A DNA stretch of 64,000 nucleotides, taken from assembly GCA_034189065.1 (NCBI GenBank), contig JAXHVQ010000001.1, positions 54,616-118,615 of the forward strand, given 5' to 3'. Below, one piece after another: positions 1 to 8,164 of this stretch. The stretch is from FACHB-1406 sp034189065 (lineage in GTDB: Bacteria > Cyanobacteriota > Cyanobacteriia > Cyanobacteriales > Spirulinaceae). The notes under the pieces were generated by a model. The model saw nothing but the letters and a program-made list of their open reading frames with translations. It was not told the DNA's origin and searched no databases. Each line of letters begins with the position of its first letter. The stretch's first letter is position 1. Position numbers and translations under genes: made by a program.

Positions 1-2
1 TG

Positions 3-110
3 GCTGGAACCCTCGTTGCTCTCGCTGCGGCTTCCACCCTAGTGGTCTACTTTCTTGTGGATCGGTGCTTGGGATACTTAACTCACCCGAGCATTTCTTT
101 ATACTATTGA
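3..110 (+). CDS. C-terminal end of a membrane protein (5' partial)
   Basis: The window opens inside a reading frame that runs to a TGA at 108-110. The last 35 residues are hydrophobic (GTLVALAAASTLVVYFLVD) and end in a short polar tail, as expected for a protein finishing with one transmembrane helix. The other two forward frames give poor peptides or stop early. I do not recognise the family from so short a piece. It is followed by about 65 bp and then the tRNA gene. Confidence 0.35.
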   Translation, partial: AGTLVALAAASTLVVYFLVDRCLGYLTHPSISLYY

Positions 111-175
111 GCGATTTTTCAATAGGGCTTGACAAGACATAAATAGAAGAAGTATAGTTAAAAACGCCTTCTTAA

Positions 176-248
176 GGGGTTATAGCTCAGTTGGTAGAGC
201 ACTGCAATGGCATTGCAGGGGTCAGCGGTTCGAATCCGCTTAGCTCCA
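176..248 (+). tRNA. tRNA-Ala (anticodon GGC)
   Basis: The 73 bases fold as a complete cloverleaf: a 7-bp acceptor stem, D arm GCTC/GAGC with loop AGTTGGTA, anticodon stem CTGCA/TGCAG with loop ATGGCAT (anticodon GGC, reading GCC), and T arm AGCGG/CCGCT with loop TTCGAAT. The acceptor has the G3:U70 wobble pair, the identity element of alanine tRNAs. The discriminator base is A; CCA is not encoded. Confidence 0.97.
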
Positions 249-356
249 TCTTAATGTACACAAGGGTTACAGCTCTTTCTCACCGTTTTATTAGACACAT
301 TCGTTCCCCCAATTGCGACCAAAATGTGTCCAAAAGATCGAGAGAGTACGTTTCAC

Positions 357-1172
357 TCAAAACCAATCCCGCCAAAGTTCGAGACGCAGGCGGAGTAGGT
401 GTTGAAGATATTCGACGTACTGCTTGAGGGTCACTTTACTTTTCCCTTGCTGGCGTTCTTGGAAAATATACCCCACTTCTGCAAGAGAGCGAATTTTACC
501 CCGGGCGAGAACTTCTAGCAAAATTTTATAGCCCACCGGATTCATTACTGCGCCCGCGATCGCGTCCCGACGTACCATAAAATAACCGCTCATGGGGTCC
601 GAAACGCGCCCCACGACTTCGGGTAAGAGAATCAGTCCCAAACCCTGCGCGCCTCGAGACAACAATCGACGCGGCAGACTCCACTCGCTGACACCGCCAT
701 TTTTAACGTGGCGGCTGGCGACGGCTAAATCTGCGCCCCGCGCCATTTCCGACCACAGTTCCAGTAGGGTTTCGGGGGGATGTTGGAGGTCTGCATCAAT
801 TGCGCCGAGAATCTCTCCGGTGGCGATTTGCCAGCCGCGAATGACGGCAGTGGACAGTCCGCGCTCTCGAGTGCGCCGCAGGACAGATAGTTGAGGATAG
901 TCAGATGCGATCGCTTCTGCAAGTTCCCAGGTGCGATCGGGACTGTCATCATCGACGATAATCAGTTCGTATTGGTGGGGGAGAACTGCATCGAGGAGAA
1001 ATGACAGTTTTTCGAGGAGGGGGCGAAGATTTTGGCGTTCTTTGTAGGTGGGAATGACGAGAGAAAGGCGAATTGAGCGGATCGCATTAGTTGGCAGAGA
1101 TGAAACCGCCAGGGGGTTGGGGGTAGCGGCACGGATTGGCATTGGGCAATAATTGACTCGTGGGAGGCGCAC
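357..1172 (-). CDS. Family 2 glycosyltransferase, polyprenyl-phosphate mannose synthase-like
   Basis: This 271-residue protein is a GT-A-fold glycosyltransferase of the DPM1-like branch. From about residue 37 it shows LVIPTYKERQNL, then VDDDSPDRT and the metal-binding DADLQHPPE stretch. The family moves a hexose from a nucleotide sugar to a polyprenyl phosphate or another acceptor at the inner membrane face. No transmembrane tail follows the catalytic domain, unlike the GtrB-type members that carry GtrA-like helices. The 36 residues before the first strand are unusual, so translation could start at the second methionine (residue 11). The acceptor cannot be read from sequence. It is transcribed convergently with the upstream tRNA and divergently from the ChaN-like gene. 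Confidence 0.85.
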   Translation of the reverse strand: MRLPRVNYCPMPIRAATPNPLAVSSLPTNAIRSIRLSLVIPTYKERQNLRPLLEKLSFLLDAVLPHQYELIIVDDDSPDRTWELAEAIASDYPQLSVLRRTRERGLSTAVIRGWQIATGEILGAIDADLQHPPETLLELWSEMARGADLAVASRHVKNGGVSEWSLPRRLLSRGAQGLGLILLPEVVGRVSDPMSGYFMVRRDAIAGAVMNPVGYKILLEVLARGKIRSLAEVGYIFQERQQGKSKVTLKQYVEYLQHLLRLRLELWRDWF

Positions 1173-1316
1173 AATTGTCCTTTGAGAGGGTTGAAGGTTT
1201 TCAGTTGAAGCAACGGGACGCGACTTTTTACAATAGCAGAGAAGGATGAACGGCGAGTGCGGTTAATGGATATATTTGAAAATTGGAGACGTAAAATTGT
1301 GCTTAAAGAGAGGAAA

Positions 1317-2216
1317 ATGGCTCGGTTTAGAGGGGGATGCGACAAAGGACAAATGGCTTATGTTGTTAAAATTTGCCTCCTCTCGCTGGGTTTTGTGCTG
1401 ATGTGCGGTATTCCCGTCGTTAATGCGGGAAATACTGATGTTTCTGAGGGACGGATGGTTCGCAGCGATCGCGATCGCTTTGCCCAACTCTGGGATGCCG
1501 ATATTATTTATCTGGCTGAAACCCACGATAGTCTTGAAGATCATCGAGCGCAACTTGAAATTATCCAAGCGCTTCACCAACACCAGGGAAAGATCGCGAT
1601 CGCGATGGAAATGTTCCAGCGTCCGTTCCAAGAAGCCCTTGACCGCTATCTCAATGGTGAAATTACGGAAGCCCAACTGCAAGTACAAACGGAATACGAT
1701 CAACGTTGGGGGTTTGACTGGGAATTTTACGCACCCATTTTACGCTATGCCAAAGCCCATCAATTGCCCGTTCTTGCTTTGAATACGCCAACGGAAATTT
1801 CGAGAAAAGTGGCTCGCAATGGCTTAGAAAGTTTGACAGAAGCGGAAAAACAGTATATTCCGCCCTTTGCTGAAATTCGACTCGATAACGAGGATTATCG
1901 CCAACAGTTACAAGGAATTTACGAACTTCATGCTGGAGCAGGACATGGCAATAGTAGTAGCTTTGAGCGCTTTTTTCTCGCTCAGGTATTGTGGGATGAA
2001 ACGATGGCAGATGCGATCGCGCGTTTTTGGCAAAATAATTCAGAGTATCAAATTATTGTGCTTGCGGGGAGAGGTCACATTCAATACGGATACGGCATTC
2101 CCAGTCGCGTCGAACGGCGGTTATCGAGAACAGATTTTGTACAGCGTTCTGTGTGGTTGGGTTCTTTCCCCGAAGGCGAACCGCAACCTGCCGATTTGGA
2201 CTGGAAGTTTGAATGA
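1317..2216 (+). CDS. ChaN/DUF399-family haem-binding lipoprotein-like protein
   Basis: The protein matches the ChaN (DUF399, Tiki-superfamily) family, EreA/ChaN-like putative haem-uptake or metalloprotease-fold proteins. Visible family segments are DIIYLAETHDSLEDHRAQL, IAMEMFQRPFQEALDRYL and the late VLAGRGHIQYGYGIP with its conserved GRGH. The N-terminus contains a hydrophobic signal segment (ICLLSLGFVLMCGIPVVNA). The open frame reaches back to a GTG at 1257, but that would put more than 30 residues before the signal. ATG 1317 (purine-rich AGAGAGGAAA upstream) or ATG 1353 are better starts; I chose 1317. No lipobox cysteine is obvious, so it is probably a secreted rather than lipid-anchored member. 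Confidence 0.8.
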   Translation: MARFRGGCDKGQMAYVVKICLLSLGFVLMCGIPVVNAGNTDVSEGRMVRSDRDRFAQLWDADIIYLAETHDSLEDHRAQLEIIQALHQHQGKIAIAMEMFQRPFQEALDRYLNGEITEAQLQVQTEYDQRWGFDWEFYAPILRYAKAHQLPVLALNTPTEISRKVARNGLESLTEAEKQYIPPFAEIRLDNEDYRQQLQGIYELHAGAGHGNSSSFERFFLAQVLWDETMADAIARFWQNNSEYQIIVLAGRGHIQYGYGIPSRVERRLSRTDFVQRSVWLGSFPEGEPQPADLDWKFE

Positions 2217-2548
2217 GGTTTGTCATTGGTCATCGGTCATTTATCGTTTGTTAGTTGTTGCTTTTCTCTTTAGTATTAAAATATTAATTGATGGGGTTAA
2301 TATGGGGAACGCGAATTTAAGTTTTTCGGTTTGCTCGTCTCTCTTGCAAAATTTGAGAGAGCAGAATTCAGATGACAGTAAAAGGCGGAAATCAGGAAGC
2401 AAACTAGACGATTTACATCAATGCTTACCTTTTTAATTTCAAAGCTAATAACTGACGGATCGACGCTGACAAATAATTGCACTCAACTTGCGATCGCGCC
2501 TCTGTTGAGTTTACCATAAAGATAGTCTAATTTCTTCCCTTTACGGTT
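2217..2548. other. Intergenic region without a supported gene
   Basis: This 332-bp spacer lies between the ChaN-like gene and the aldehyde dehydrogenase gene. It begins with a low-complexity run (GTCATTGGTCATCGGTCAT) of the kind seen again near 43.2 and 49.9 kb. Short open frames on both strands have no recognisable features. I see no convincing terminator or promoter. Confidence 0.5.
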
Positions 2549-3928
2549 ATGCTCGCCCAACTTCCATCCCTCGAAAAAATTACTCAACAACGCCAGTTTT
2601 TCCAAACCGGTGAAACTCGCAATATCGAGTTTCGTCTCAGTCAGTTAAAACGCTTAAAACAGCTTATTCTTAAAAATCAAGACGCGATCGCGCTTGCCTT
2701 AAAAGCTGACTTAGGTAAGCCGCAATTTGAAGCAATGGGGGCAGAAATTCTTTTATGTGTGGAAGAGTTGAATTTAACAATAAAAAATCTTAAAAATTGG
2801 GCTAAACCACAACGAGTATCGGCTCCTTTATCTCAATTTCCGAGTTCGGCGCGAGTCATTTGCGAACCTTTGGGCGTTGTTTTAATTATTGGAGCGTGGA
2901 ACTATCCCTTTCAATTGGTTATTGCTCCGTTAATTGGCGCGATCGCGGCCGGCAATTGTGCGATCCTTAAGCCATCGGAACTCGCAGCAAATACCTCTAA
3001 ACTTATTGCCGACTTAATCGCTAAAACCTTCGATCCTAAATTGATCGCCGTTGTTGAGGGAGGGAAAGAAACCACTCAAGCTTTACTCGCCGAAAAATTC
3101 GACCATATTTTCTTTACGGGCAGTCATCGAGTTGGTAAAATTATTATGGAAGCTGCCGCTAAACATTTGACTCCCGTTACGTTAGAATTAGGGGGTAAAA
3201 ATCCCTGTATTATTGAACCCGATACGCCAGTCGAACTGACAGCGAAACGAATTGCTTGGGGAAAGTTTATCAATGCCGGTCAAACGTGCATTGCTCCCGA
3301 TTATTTGCTCGTTCATAACAGTATAAAAGATGAACTTTGTCAAGCTCTCGTAGGAGCAATTCGGGAACTTTACGGCGAGAATCCCGCGAAAAGTCCAGAT
3401 TATGCCCGTATTATTAACGATTTTCATTTTGAACGTCTACGCGCTTTATTGAACGAAGGGAAAATCGCAGTTGGCGGCGAAACAAATGCAGAAGAACATT
3501 ATATTGCCCCCACTGTTCTCGATGGGGTGAATTGGAACTCAGAAATTATGGAGGAGGAAATATTTGGACCGATTTTACCTTTGATAGAATATAGCAATTT
3601 AGAAGAGGCGATCGCGGAAATTAACGCCCGTCCCAAACCTCTCGCCCTCTACCTCTTCTCGAAGAGTAAAACAACGCAGCAGCGGGTATTAAACTCAACC
3701 TCATCGGGAGGTGTTTGTCTCAACGATACAATCGTTCACTTTATTAGTCCCGAATTGCCTTTTGGGGGAGTGGGAGAGAGCGGAATGGGGGCTTATCACG
3801 GTAAATTGACCTTTGATACATTCTCTCACAAAAAAGGAGTGCTAAAACGGTCATTTTTACTCGATTTGAAACTGAGATATCCTCCCTATGGGGGAAAAGT
3901 GAAGCTTTTAAAGTGGTTGTTTAAATAA
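2549..3928 (+). CDS. Aldehyde dehydrogenase (class 3-like, fatty-aldehyde type)
   Basis: This 459-residue NAD(P)-dependent aldehyde dehydrogenase has the short class 3 architecture. The nucleotide-binding region, the base-containing VTLELGGKNPCII (about residue 210), the nucleophile loop NAGQTCIAPDYLLV (about residue 245) and the late PFGGVGESGMGAYHGK are all present. Cyanobacterial relatives oxidise long-chain aldehydes, for example those released from alka(e)ne or apocarotenal metabolism; the substrate here is inferred. The C-terminus (about 20 basic/hydrophobic residues) may bind membranes as in class 3 enzymes. Its TAA stop at 3926-3928 directly abuts the stop of the convergent rRNA-modification gene, with no base between. 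Confidence 0.93.
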   Translation: MLAQLPSLEKITQQRQFFQTGETRNIEFRLSQLKRLKQLILKNQDAIALALKADLGKPQFEAMGAEILLCVEELNLTIKNLKNWAKPQRVSAPLSQFPSSARVICEPLGVVLIIGAWNYPFQLVIAPLIGAIAAGNCAILKPSELAANTSKLIADLIAKTFDPKLIAVVEGGKETTQALLAEKFDHIFFTGSHRVGKIIMEAAAKHLTPVTLELGGKNPCIIEPDTPVELTAKRIAWGKFINAGQTCIAPDYLLVHNSIKDELCQALVGAIRELYGENPAKSPDYARIINDFHFERLRALLNEGKIAVGGETNAEEHYIAPTVLDGVNWNSEIMEEEIFGPILPLIEYSNLEEAIAEINARPKPLALYLFSKSKTTQQRVLNSTSSGGVCLNDTIVHFISPELPFGGVGESGMGAYHGKLTFDTFSHKKGVLKRSFLLDLKLRYPPYGGKVKLLKWLFK

Positions 3929-4570
3929 TTAGAAAAGATGACGCTGTAAAGATTGTCGTTCGGCGGCAGATAAATCGCGCCATTGTCCTAATTGTAAACC
4001 GTCCAAACTCAATAAAGGATAAGAATTGGTGGCGAAACGCGGTGGAGTCTTGGGAGAGTGTTTTTGGGACGCGATCGCGACTCGAACCAACCTTAAAGTC
4101 GGATAACCAATTGCGGCAGTCATACGTCGGACTTGGCGATTTTTTCCCTCGCATAGCGTCAATTCTAACCAGGAGGTGGGAATATTTTTGCGCTGGCGAA
4201 TGGGAGGTGTTCTTGGCGGTAATGGGGGTTCGACATCGAGTCGGGTTGCGCGCGCGGGACGAGTAGTGTAATTTTGAATTTGAATACCCGATCGCAACGG
4301 CGCGATCGCGCGTTCGTCCGGTATCCCCTCCACTTGAACCCAATACGTGCGTAAATGACCGTATCGCGGTTCGCACAGTCGATGTTGCAGTCGTCCGTCG
4401 TCGGTGAGGAGTAACAATCCTTCGCTGTCTCGGTCTAAGCGTCCGGCGGGGTAAACTGAGGGGACGGGAATATAGGATTTTAAGGTTGGACGCGCGGCGT
4501 TGGTTTCGTTGTCCTTGTCGCTAAATTGGCAGAGAACGCCGTAGGGTTTATAAAATAAAAGATAGCGCAT
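3929..4570 (-). CDS. 23S rRNA pseudouridine synthase, RluE/RsuA family
   Basis: This 213-residue protein is an RsuA/RluB/RluE/RluF-type pseudouridine synthase of the short form, lacking an N-terminal S4 domain, as RluE does. It starts directly with MRYLLFYKPYGVLCQFS, then carries the catalytic loop AGRLDRDSEGLLLLTDDG (Asp nucleophile in GRLDRDSEG) and the C-terminal CEGKNRQVRRMTAAIG basic motif that contacts RNA. RluE isomerises U2457 in E. coli 23S rRNA; the same target is likely but not proven. The gene converges on the aldehyde dehydrogenase with adjacent stop codons. Confidence 0.9.
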   Translation of the reverse strand: MRYLLFYKPYGVLCQFSDKDNETNAARPTLKSYIPVPSVYPAGRLDRDSEGLLLLTDDGRLQHRLCEPRYGHLRTYWVQVEGIPDERAIAPLRSGIQIQNYTTRPARATRLDVEPPLPPRTPPIRQRKNIPTSWLELTLCEGKNRQVRRMTAAIGYPTLRLVRVAIASQKHSPKTPPRFATNSYPLLSLDGLQLGQWRDLSAAERQSLQRHLF

Positions 4571-4621
4571 ATTCGGGGTATAATAAGGAAGCGATCGAGC
4601 AAAGTAAAGACCTTCCGGAGG

Positions 4622-4898
4622 CTAGCAAAACTTCATTTTCTCCCATTCTTCTACCGTAACCGGAAGAAAGGCGATAATTTCCTTCAACTCATTAAGTTTC
4701 TTAATTCCTGTGGGTTTTTCCCTCTTTTGTTCCAACTTTTAGCACTTGCCTTACTTTGCGATCGCATATATCGGAAGTAAAAATATTTACTCCTCGGGTT
4801 AAAAGTTGATAAAGCCATTTTTCGCACTTAATTCCTTCGTCCGAGGTTTGGGGTCTACATAAAATTCCTAAAACTCCCGTTTCAATTAGGACAATCAT
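4622..4898 (-). pseudogene. PIN-domain (VapC-like) toxin, frameshifted and truncated
   Basis: Reading leftward, ATG 4898 opens MIVLIETGVLGILCRPQ followed by WLYQLLTRGVNIFTSDICD, the start of a known PIN-nuclease family. The frame then turns to unrelated residues and stops at 4701. In another frame, immediately downstream, the family continues as IKKLNELKEIIAFLPVTVE until a TAG at 4622-4624. The usual remainder, with the acidic residues of the second half, is missing. So there is at least one frameshift plus a 3' loss. The usual first Asp is Glu here (VLIETG). The ATG overlaps the TGA of the upstream 269-residue ORF (TGATG), the typical arrangement of a toxin behind its antitoxin or partner gene. 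Confidence 0.75.
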
Positions 4899-5707
4899 CA
4901 ATAATTATCTTCAGCATAAACTTTGTGTCCAGCAGCTCTAAAATTATCTATACTTTTTTTAAAGCTTTCTAAGTGTTGTTCGCCTTCGGGAGTAGAAATT
5001 TGATTCGATTCAACCTTCTCTCTTAATCTTTCTAGGGCTTCCTTGCGTTTTTCCTCTTGTTCTTGTACAATTTGCTTCTCTTTTAATTCTTGAATTCTCC
5101 ACAAGGTAAAACCAGCTATTTCTCTAATCGCTTGACGGCGCTCTGGAATCAGCTCTAAAGTTTCTCCTGTTCCACTTCGATTGTTGCTACTCAAAGTCCA
5201 TATTTCTGTGTGTATAGTTTCTACTATTTTCCTTTGCTCTAAATCCAGAAAAAACCAATATTTATCTGCAACTTTAGAGGTATTTTTAATGCCTTCAATG
5301 AGCCTGCGATAACGATCGTGTACTCCCAATCCTCGCTCGGAAAAGAGGAATACCACTCCTTTGTCGAATAAAATCTGAGCGATTAGTTTTTCTTCAATCC
5401 AGAAAACAATTTTTTGTTGGTTAGTAGTGCATAGCAACTCTAAATATTTGTCTTTTAAATAAGTAAATGATTCTAATACATTTTCTAACTGTTTTGTCCG
5501 AGCTTCCAAATCATTGTCTACCCAATTTTGTTCTAGCATTTCAGCAATTACCTGAAGCTGGCGGCGAATTTCACACTGTTTTTTTGGGTTGCTATCAACT
5601 TTTTGCGAACCGATAGACTCGAGCTGTTTCCGCACCGATACGAGACCTACCGGAAGTTGAGATTTGTTTTGTTCTATATATTTTTCTAAATAATTCAATA
5701 GAATCAT
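4898..5707 (-). CDS. Hypothetical coiled-coil protein upstream of a PIN remnant
   Basis: A 269-residue protein I do not recognise. It is charged and mostly helical; residues from about 195 to 245 (RRQAIREIAGFTLWRIQEL and the following EKQIVQEQEEKRKEALERL) look like a continuous coiled coil. The middle has hydrophobic/aromatic strands (QQKIVFWIEEKLIAQILF; KYWFFLDLEQRKIVETIHTE). No signal peptide or membrane helix is seen. Its stop overlaps the start of the decayed PIN gene by one base, so the two were translationally coupled. That suggests an antitoxin or regulatory partner, but it is far longer than usual VapB proteins. Confidence 0.6.
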   Translation of the reverse strand: MILLNYLEKYIEQNKSQLPVGLVSVRKQLESIGSQKVDSNPKKQCEIRRQLQVIAEMLEQNWVDNDLEARTKQLENVLESFTYLKDKYLELLCTTNQQKIVFWIEEKLIAQILFDKGVVFLFSERGLGVHDRYRRLIEGIKNTSKVADKYWFFLDLEQRKIVETIHTEIWTLSSNNRSGTGETLELIPERRQAIREIAGFTLWRIQELKEKQIVQEQEEKRKEALERLREKVESNQISTPEGEQHLESFKKSIDNFRAAGHKVYAEDNY

Positions 5708-5769
5708 GAGTTAGCGTCCTCCGTTTTCTAAATAACGAGCAAACCTAAAATTGTACTTATTTAAGGAGT

Positions 5770-5872
5770 CCCCCCTTTCTTTTGGGGGGGATTAATCATA
5801 TTAGACACCTCCAGAAACCCATAATTGCGCGCGGTATTATTGGGTTACAGCCCAATTATTGGAGATGTCTAT
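5770..5872. repeat. Hairpin plus small inverted-repeat element (MITE-like remnant)
   Basis: A CCCCCC/GGGGGG hairpin lies at 5770-5790. Right after it, 5802-5872 is bounded by near-identical inverted ends: TAGACACCTCCA on the left, and the complement of TGGAGATGTCTA on the right, one mismatch in 12. An internal GGGTTACAGCCC palindrome lies at about 5842. The size (about 70 bp) and ends resemble a non-autonomous remnant of an IS5-like element; the family assignment is from memory of such termini. It ends four bases before the stop of the radical-SAM gene. Confidence 0.45.
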
Positions 5873-5876
5873 TCTA

Positions 5877-7523
5877 CTATGCCCTCACCTTCGTCCGCTT
5901 TAACTTTTGAGCATAAAAAGATGCTGCTTCATCCCCGCGCGCGCACTCCTTGGCAAACTCAATTAAATGATGTCCCACCAACCCCACATGAATAATTCCC
6001 TCAATTTTTCCCGCTTTCAATTTCGGTTTTGCCAACTCCCAAAACGTCTGGCGATAGCTGCCAAAAACTCCCACCCGCAGGAAAATATTTGATAGCATTT
6101 TCAATGCCTTGCGAATATTTTTACCCGAAACCCGCGCCGGACTGTTGGGAACCTTAATACGATTGGGATAGGTATGCTCCATATTATAAGCAAATCGCCG
6201 ATACAAAAACTCCGGTTCGTAGGCAGTTTCAATACAACGCCGCCACATTTTAACCACCTGTTCGTAGGGCAATAAAAACTCAACATTGGACTCGCGCGTT
6301 TCATCAAATACTAAGCGTCCTTCTTGTTCCAACCTGCGCCAAAGGGGAGTCCTCGGTAAAGCATGAAGTAGGTTAATTGTGAGCATGGGAATATTAGACA
6401 GGCGAATGAATTCGAGAATTTTATCCGCTGTTTCGGGCGTATCGGTATCGAGTCCCATAATGATTCCCGAAACCACTTCCATTCCATAACGATTGAGAGT
6501 TTTCACGCCTTCAAGGATAGGCAAACTGAGGTTTTGCTGTTTGGAAATCGACTTAAGGGCATCGGTGTCGGGTGTTTCAATGCCGCAAAACACAGTACAA
6601 AAATAAGCTTCTCGCATCATCTCCAACAATTGAGGACTTTGGGCGAGGTTTAGGGTCGCTTCGCAGGCAAACTGAATCGGATATCCCCGACGTTTTTGCC
6701 AGTCGATGAGATGGGGTAACAGTTCCATGACAGCGCGCCGGTTGCCGACAAAGTTGTCGTCTACGAAGTACACCGCGCCGGGGTTGCCGCTTTCGAGCAT
6801 GGCATCGAGTTCGGCGATAACCTGTTGGGGGGTTTTGAGGCGGGGGTTGCGTCCGTAGAGTTCGGGAATGTCGCAAAATTCGCAGCGATAGGGACAACCG
6901 CTGGAAAATTGAATGTTGGCGAGGAAATATTGGTCGAGGTTAATCAGGTTGTAAGCAGGGGTGGGAAATTCGCTTAAGGGGAGGCGTTCTTGGGTCTCAA
7001 AACGCAGTTGTTTTTCGGGCCGTTCTGTATTGAAGTCGAGATATTCGATGAGTTTGTCGGTGGCATCCCCTAACTCGCCAATACTGAGAATGTCGAAGTC
7101 GGGGTAGTATTCCGCACAACCGGAAACGGAGGGGCCGCCCAAGATTGTGATTTTGCCCTCTTTGTGGGCTAATTGGTTAATGCGGTTAATTTGGGGACGT
7201 TGGATGTGCATTCCGCTGACGATGACGGCATCGCAGTTGCGATAGTCAGACCCCTTGGCGGGTTTAATGTTTTCGTCGATGAAGCGAATCTCCCACTCTT
7301 CGGGCAAATAGGCGGCGACGACGAGGATGCCTTGGGGAGGCATAAAGGCACGGACGCGACCGCCGGTGAGGGGGTAGGCGTGGTGTAGAGTGCCGAAGGA
7401 ACGGGCGTATTTGGGAAAGACGCAGAGAATGCGCCGGCGGTTTTGGGGAACGTAGCGCTTTCGCCCCGGTTCCATTTCGGGAATGGCAATTTCAAAGTCT
7501 TTGTCGGTTAAATTGGCAGTCAT
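5877..7523 (-). CDS. B12-binding radical SAM protein, HpnP-like
   Basis: The 548-residue protein has an N-terminal cobalamin-binding Rossmann domain (MPPQGILVVAAYLPEEWEI, VIVSGMHIQRPQI, ILGGPSVSGCAEYYPD). It is followed by a radical-SAM barrel with the CxxxCxxC cluster motif in SGCPYRCEFCDIPELYGRN (about residues 209-222), then a C-terminal DUF4070-type region. The order and many segments (VYFVDDNFVGNRRA, CEATLNLAQSP, GIIMGLDTDTP) agree with my recollection of HpnP, the hopanoid C-2 methylase. Cyanobacteria also carry paralogues of unknown substrate, so the exact reaction is uncertain. No hopanoid genes (shc, hpnH) are in the window. It is a single gene with its own spacer on each side. Confidence 0.8.
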   Translation of the reverse strand: MTANLTDKDFEIAIPEMEPGRKRYVPQNRRRILCVFPKYARSFGTLHHAYPLTGGRVRAFMPPQGILVVAAYLPEEWEIRFIDENIKPAKGSDYRNCDAVIVSGMHIQRPQINRINQLAHKEGKITILGGPSVSGCAEYYPDFDILSIGELGDATDKLIEYLDFNTERPEKQLRFETQERLPLSEFPTPAYNLINLDQYFLANIQFSSGCPYRCEFCDIPELYGRNPRLKTPQQVIAELDAMLESGNPGAVYFVDDNFVGNRRAVMELLPHLIDWQKRRGYPIQFACEATLNLAQSPQLLEMMREAYFCTVFCGIETPDTDALKSISKQQNLSLPILEGVKTLNRYGMEVVSGIIMGLDTDTPETADKILEFIRLSNIPMLTINLLHALPRTPLWRRLEQEGRLVFDETRESNVEFLLPYEQVVKMWRRCIETAYEPEFLYRRFAYNMEHTYPNRIKVPNSPARVSGKNIRKALKMLSNIFLRVGVFGSYRQTFWELAKPKLKAGKIEGIIHVGLVGHHLIEFAKECARGDEAASFYAQKLKRTKVRA

Positions 7524-7742
7524 AGGTCGGATTTTTCTCTCACGCGCTTAGTTTTTTGGTGACCATGCTAAGCTGTCTGTGTCTGCGATCGCAACTTTTT
7601 TTGACTTTTTCCGTACAATTTACCTTGACGGATGCTGTCACTCGAGCAATATTAAAGTTAAGGTGGAATTGAAAACGCGAGCGCATTGACCCTTTGAGTT
7701 TAATCTAGATCGTTGTTGGGATTTTAAAAGAAAGATCGAACT

Positions 7743-8117
7743 ATGTCTATTGACAGCTTAAAGCCTGCCTCGAAAGCAGATGCTATCGTCTACGCTCCTT
7801 ATTTCCAGGGAACCAAGCGCAATATGCTCCCCTTGGCCATCGGTCTGTACCAACAGGGTTCTCTCGAAGGCGAACGTACCATTGAAGGGGGACAAAGCGT
7901 CCCTTTTGTGGCGACTTGGTATGTCTCTAAATTGCCTGCTGAGTTGACGCTCTGTCGCTTGCAATTTGATGGCAATGCCGAGTTGAGTTATGAGGTCAAA
8001 ATGCAAAACTCCGAGTTTGTTGACTATTTGATCGAGTTGCTGATGAGCTATAAACGGAGTCGTCTGACTGACTTTTCTCGTACATTTTATCGCAAATTAT
8101 TACGAATCGAAGAGTAA
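7743..8117 (+). CDS. ebsA: EbsA-like type IV pilus/biofilm protein
   Basis: A 124-residue soluble protein matching the cyanobacteria-specific EbsA family (essential for biofilm self-suppression A, a partner of the type IV pilus assembly machinery in Synechococcus). Family-like segments are VYAPYFQGTKRNMLPLAI, GERTIEGGQSVPFVATWYV and FSRTFYRKLLRIEE. No signal peptide or membrane helix is present, in line with a cytoplasmic pilus-assembly partner. It lies 47 bp upstream of the phosphotransacetylase-like gene on the same strand, with a ribosome-binding AAGGAG between, so the two may be co-transcribed. The symbol rests on my recognition of the family. Confidence 0.75.
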   Translation: MSIDSLKPASKADAIVYAPYFQGTKRNMLPLAIGLYQQGSLEGERTIEGGQSVPFVATWYVSKLPAELTLCRLQFDGNAELSYEVKMQNSEFVDYLIELLMSYKRSRLTDFSRTFYRKLLRIEE

Positions 8118-8164
8118 AGCGTCATAATTAAGTAATATCGCCGAATTAAGCAAGGAGAGAGGGA

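Noticed and set aside
1867..2436. 189-codon frame overlapping the ChaN-like gene
   Set aside because: Out-of-frame shadow of a recognised gene running into the spacer; no domain.
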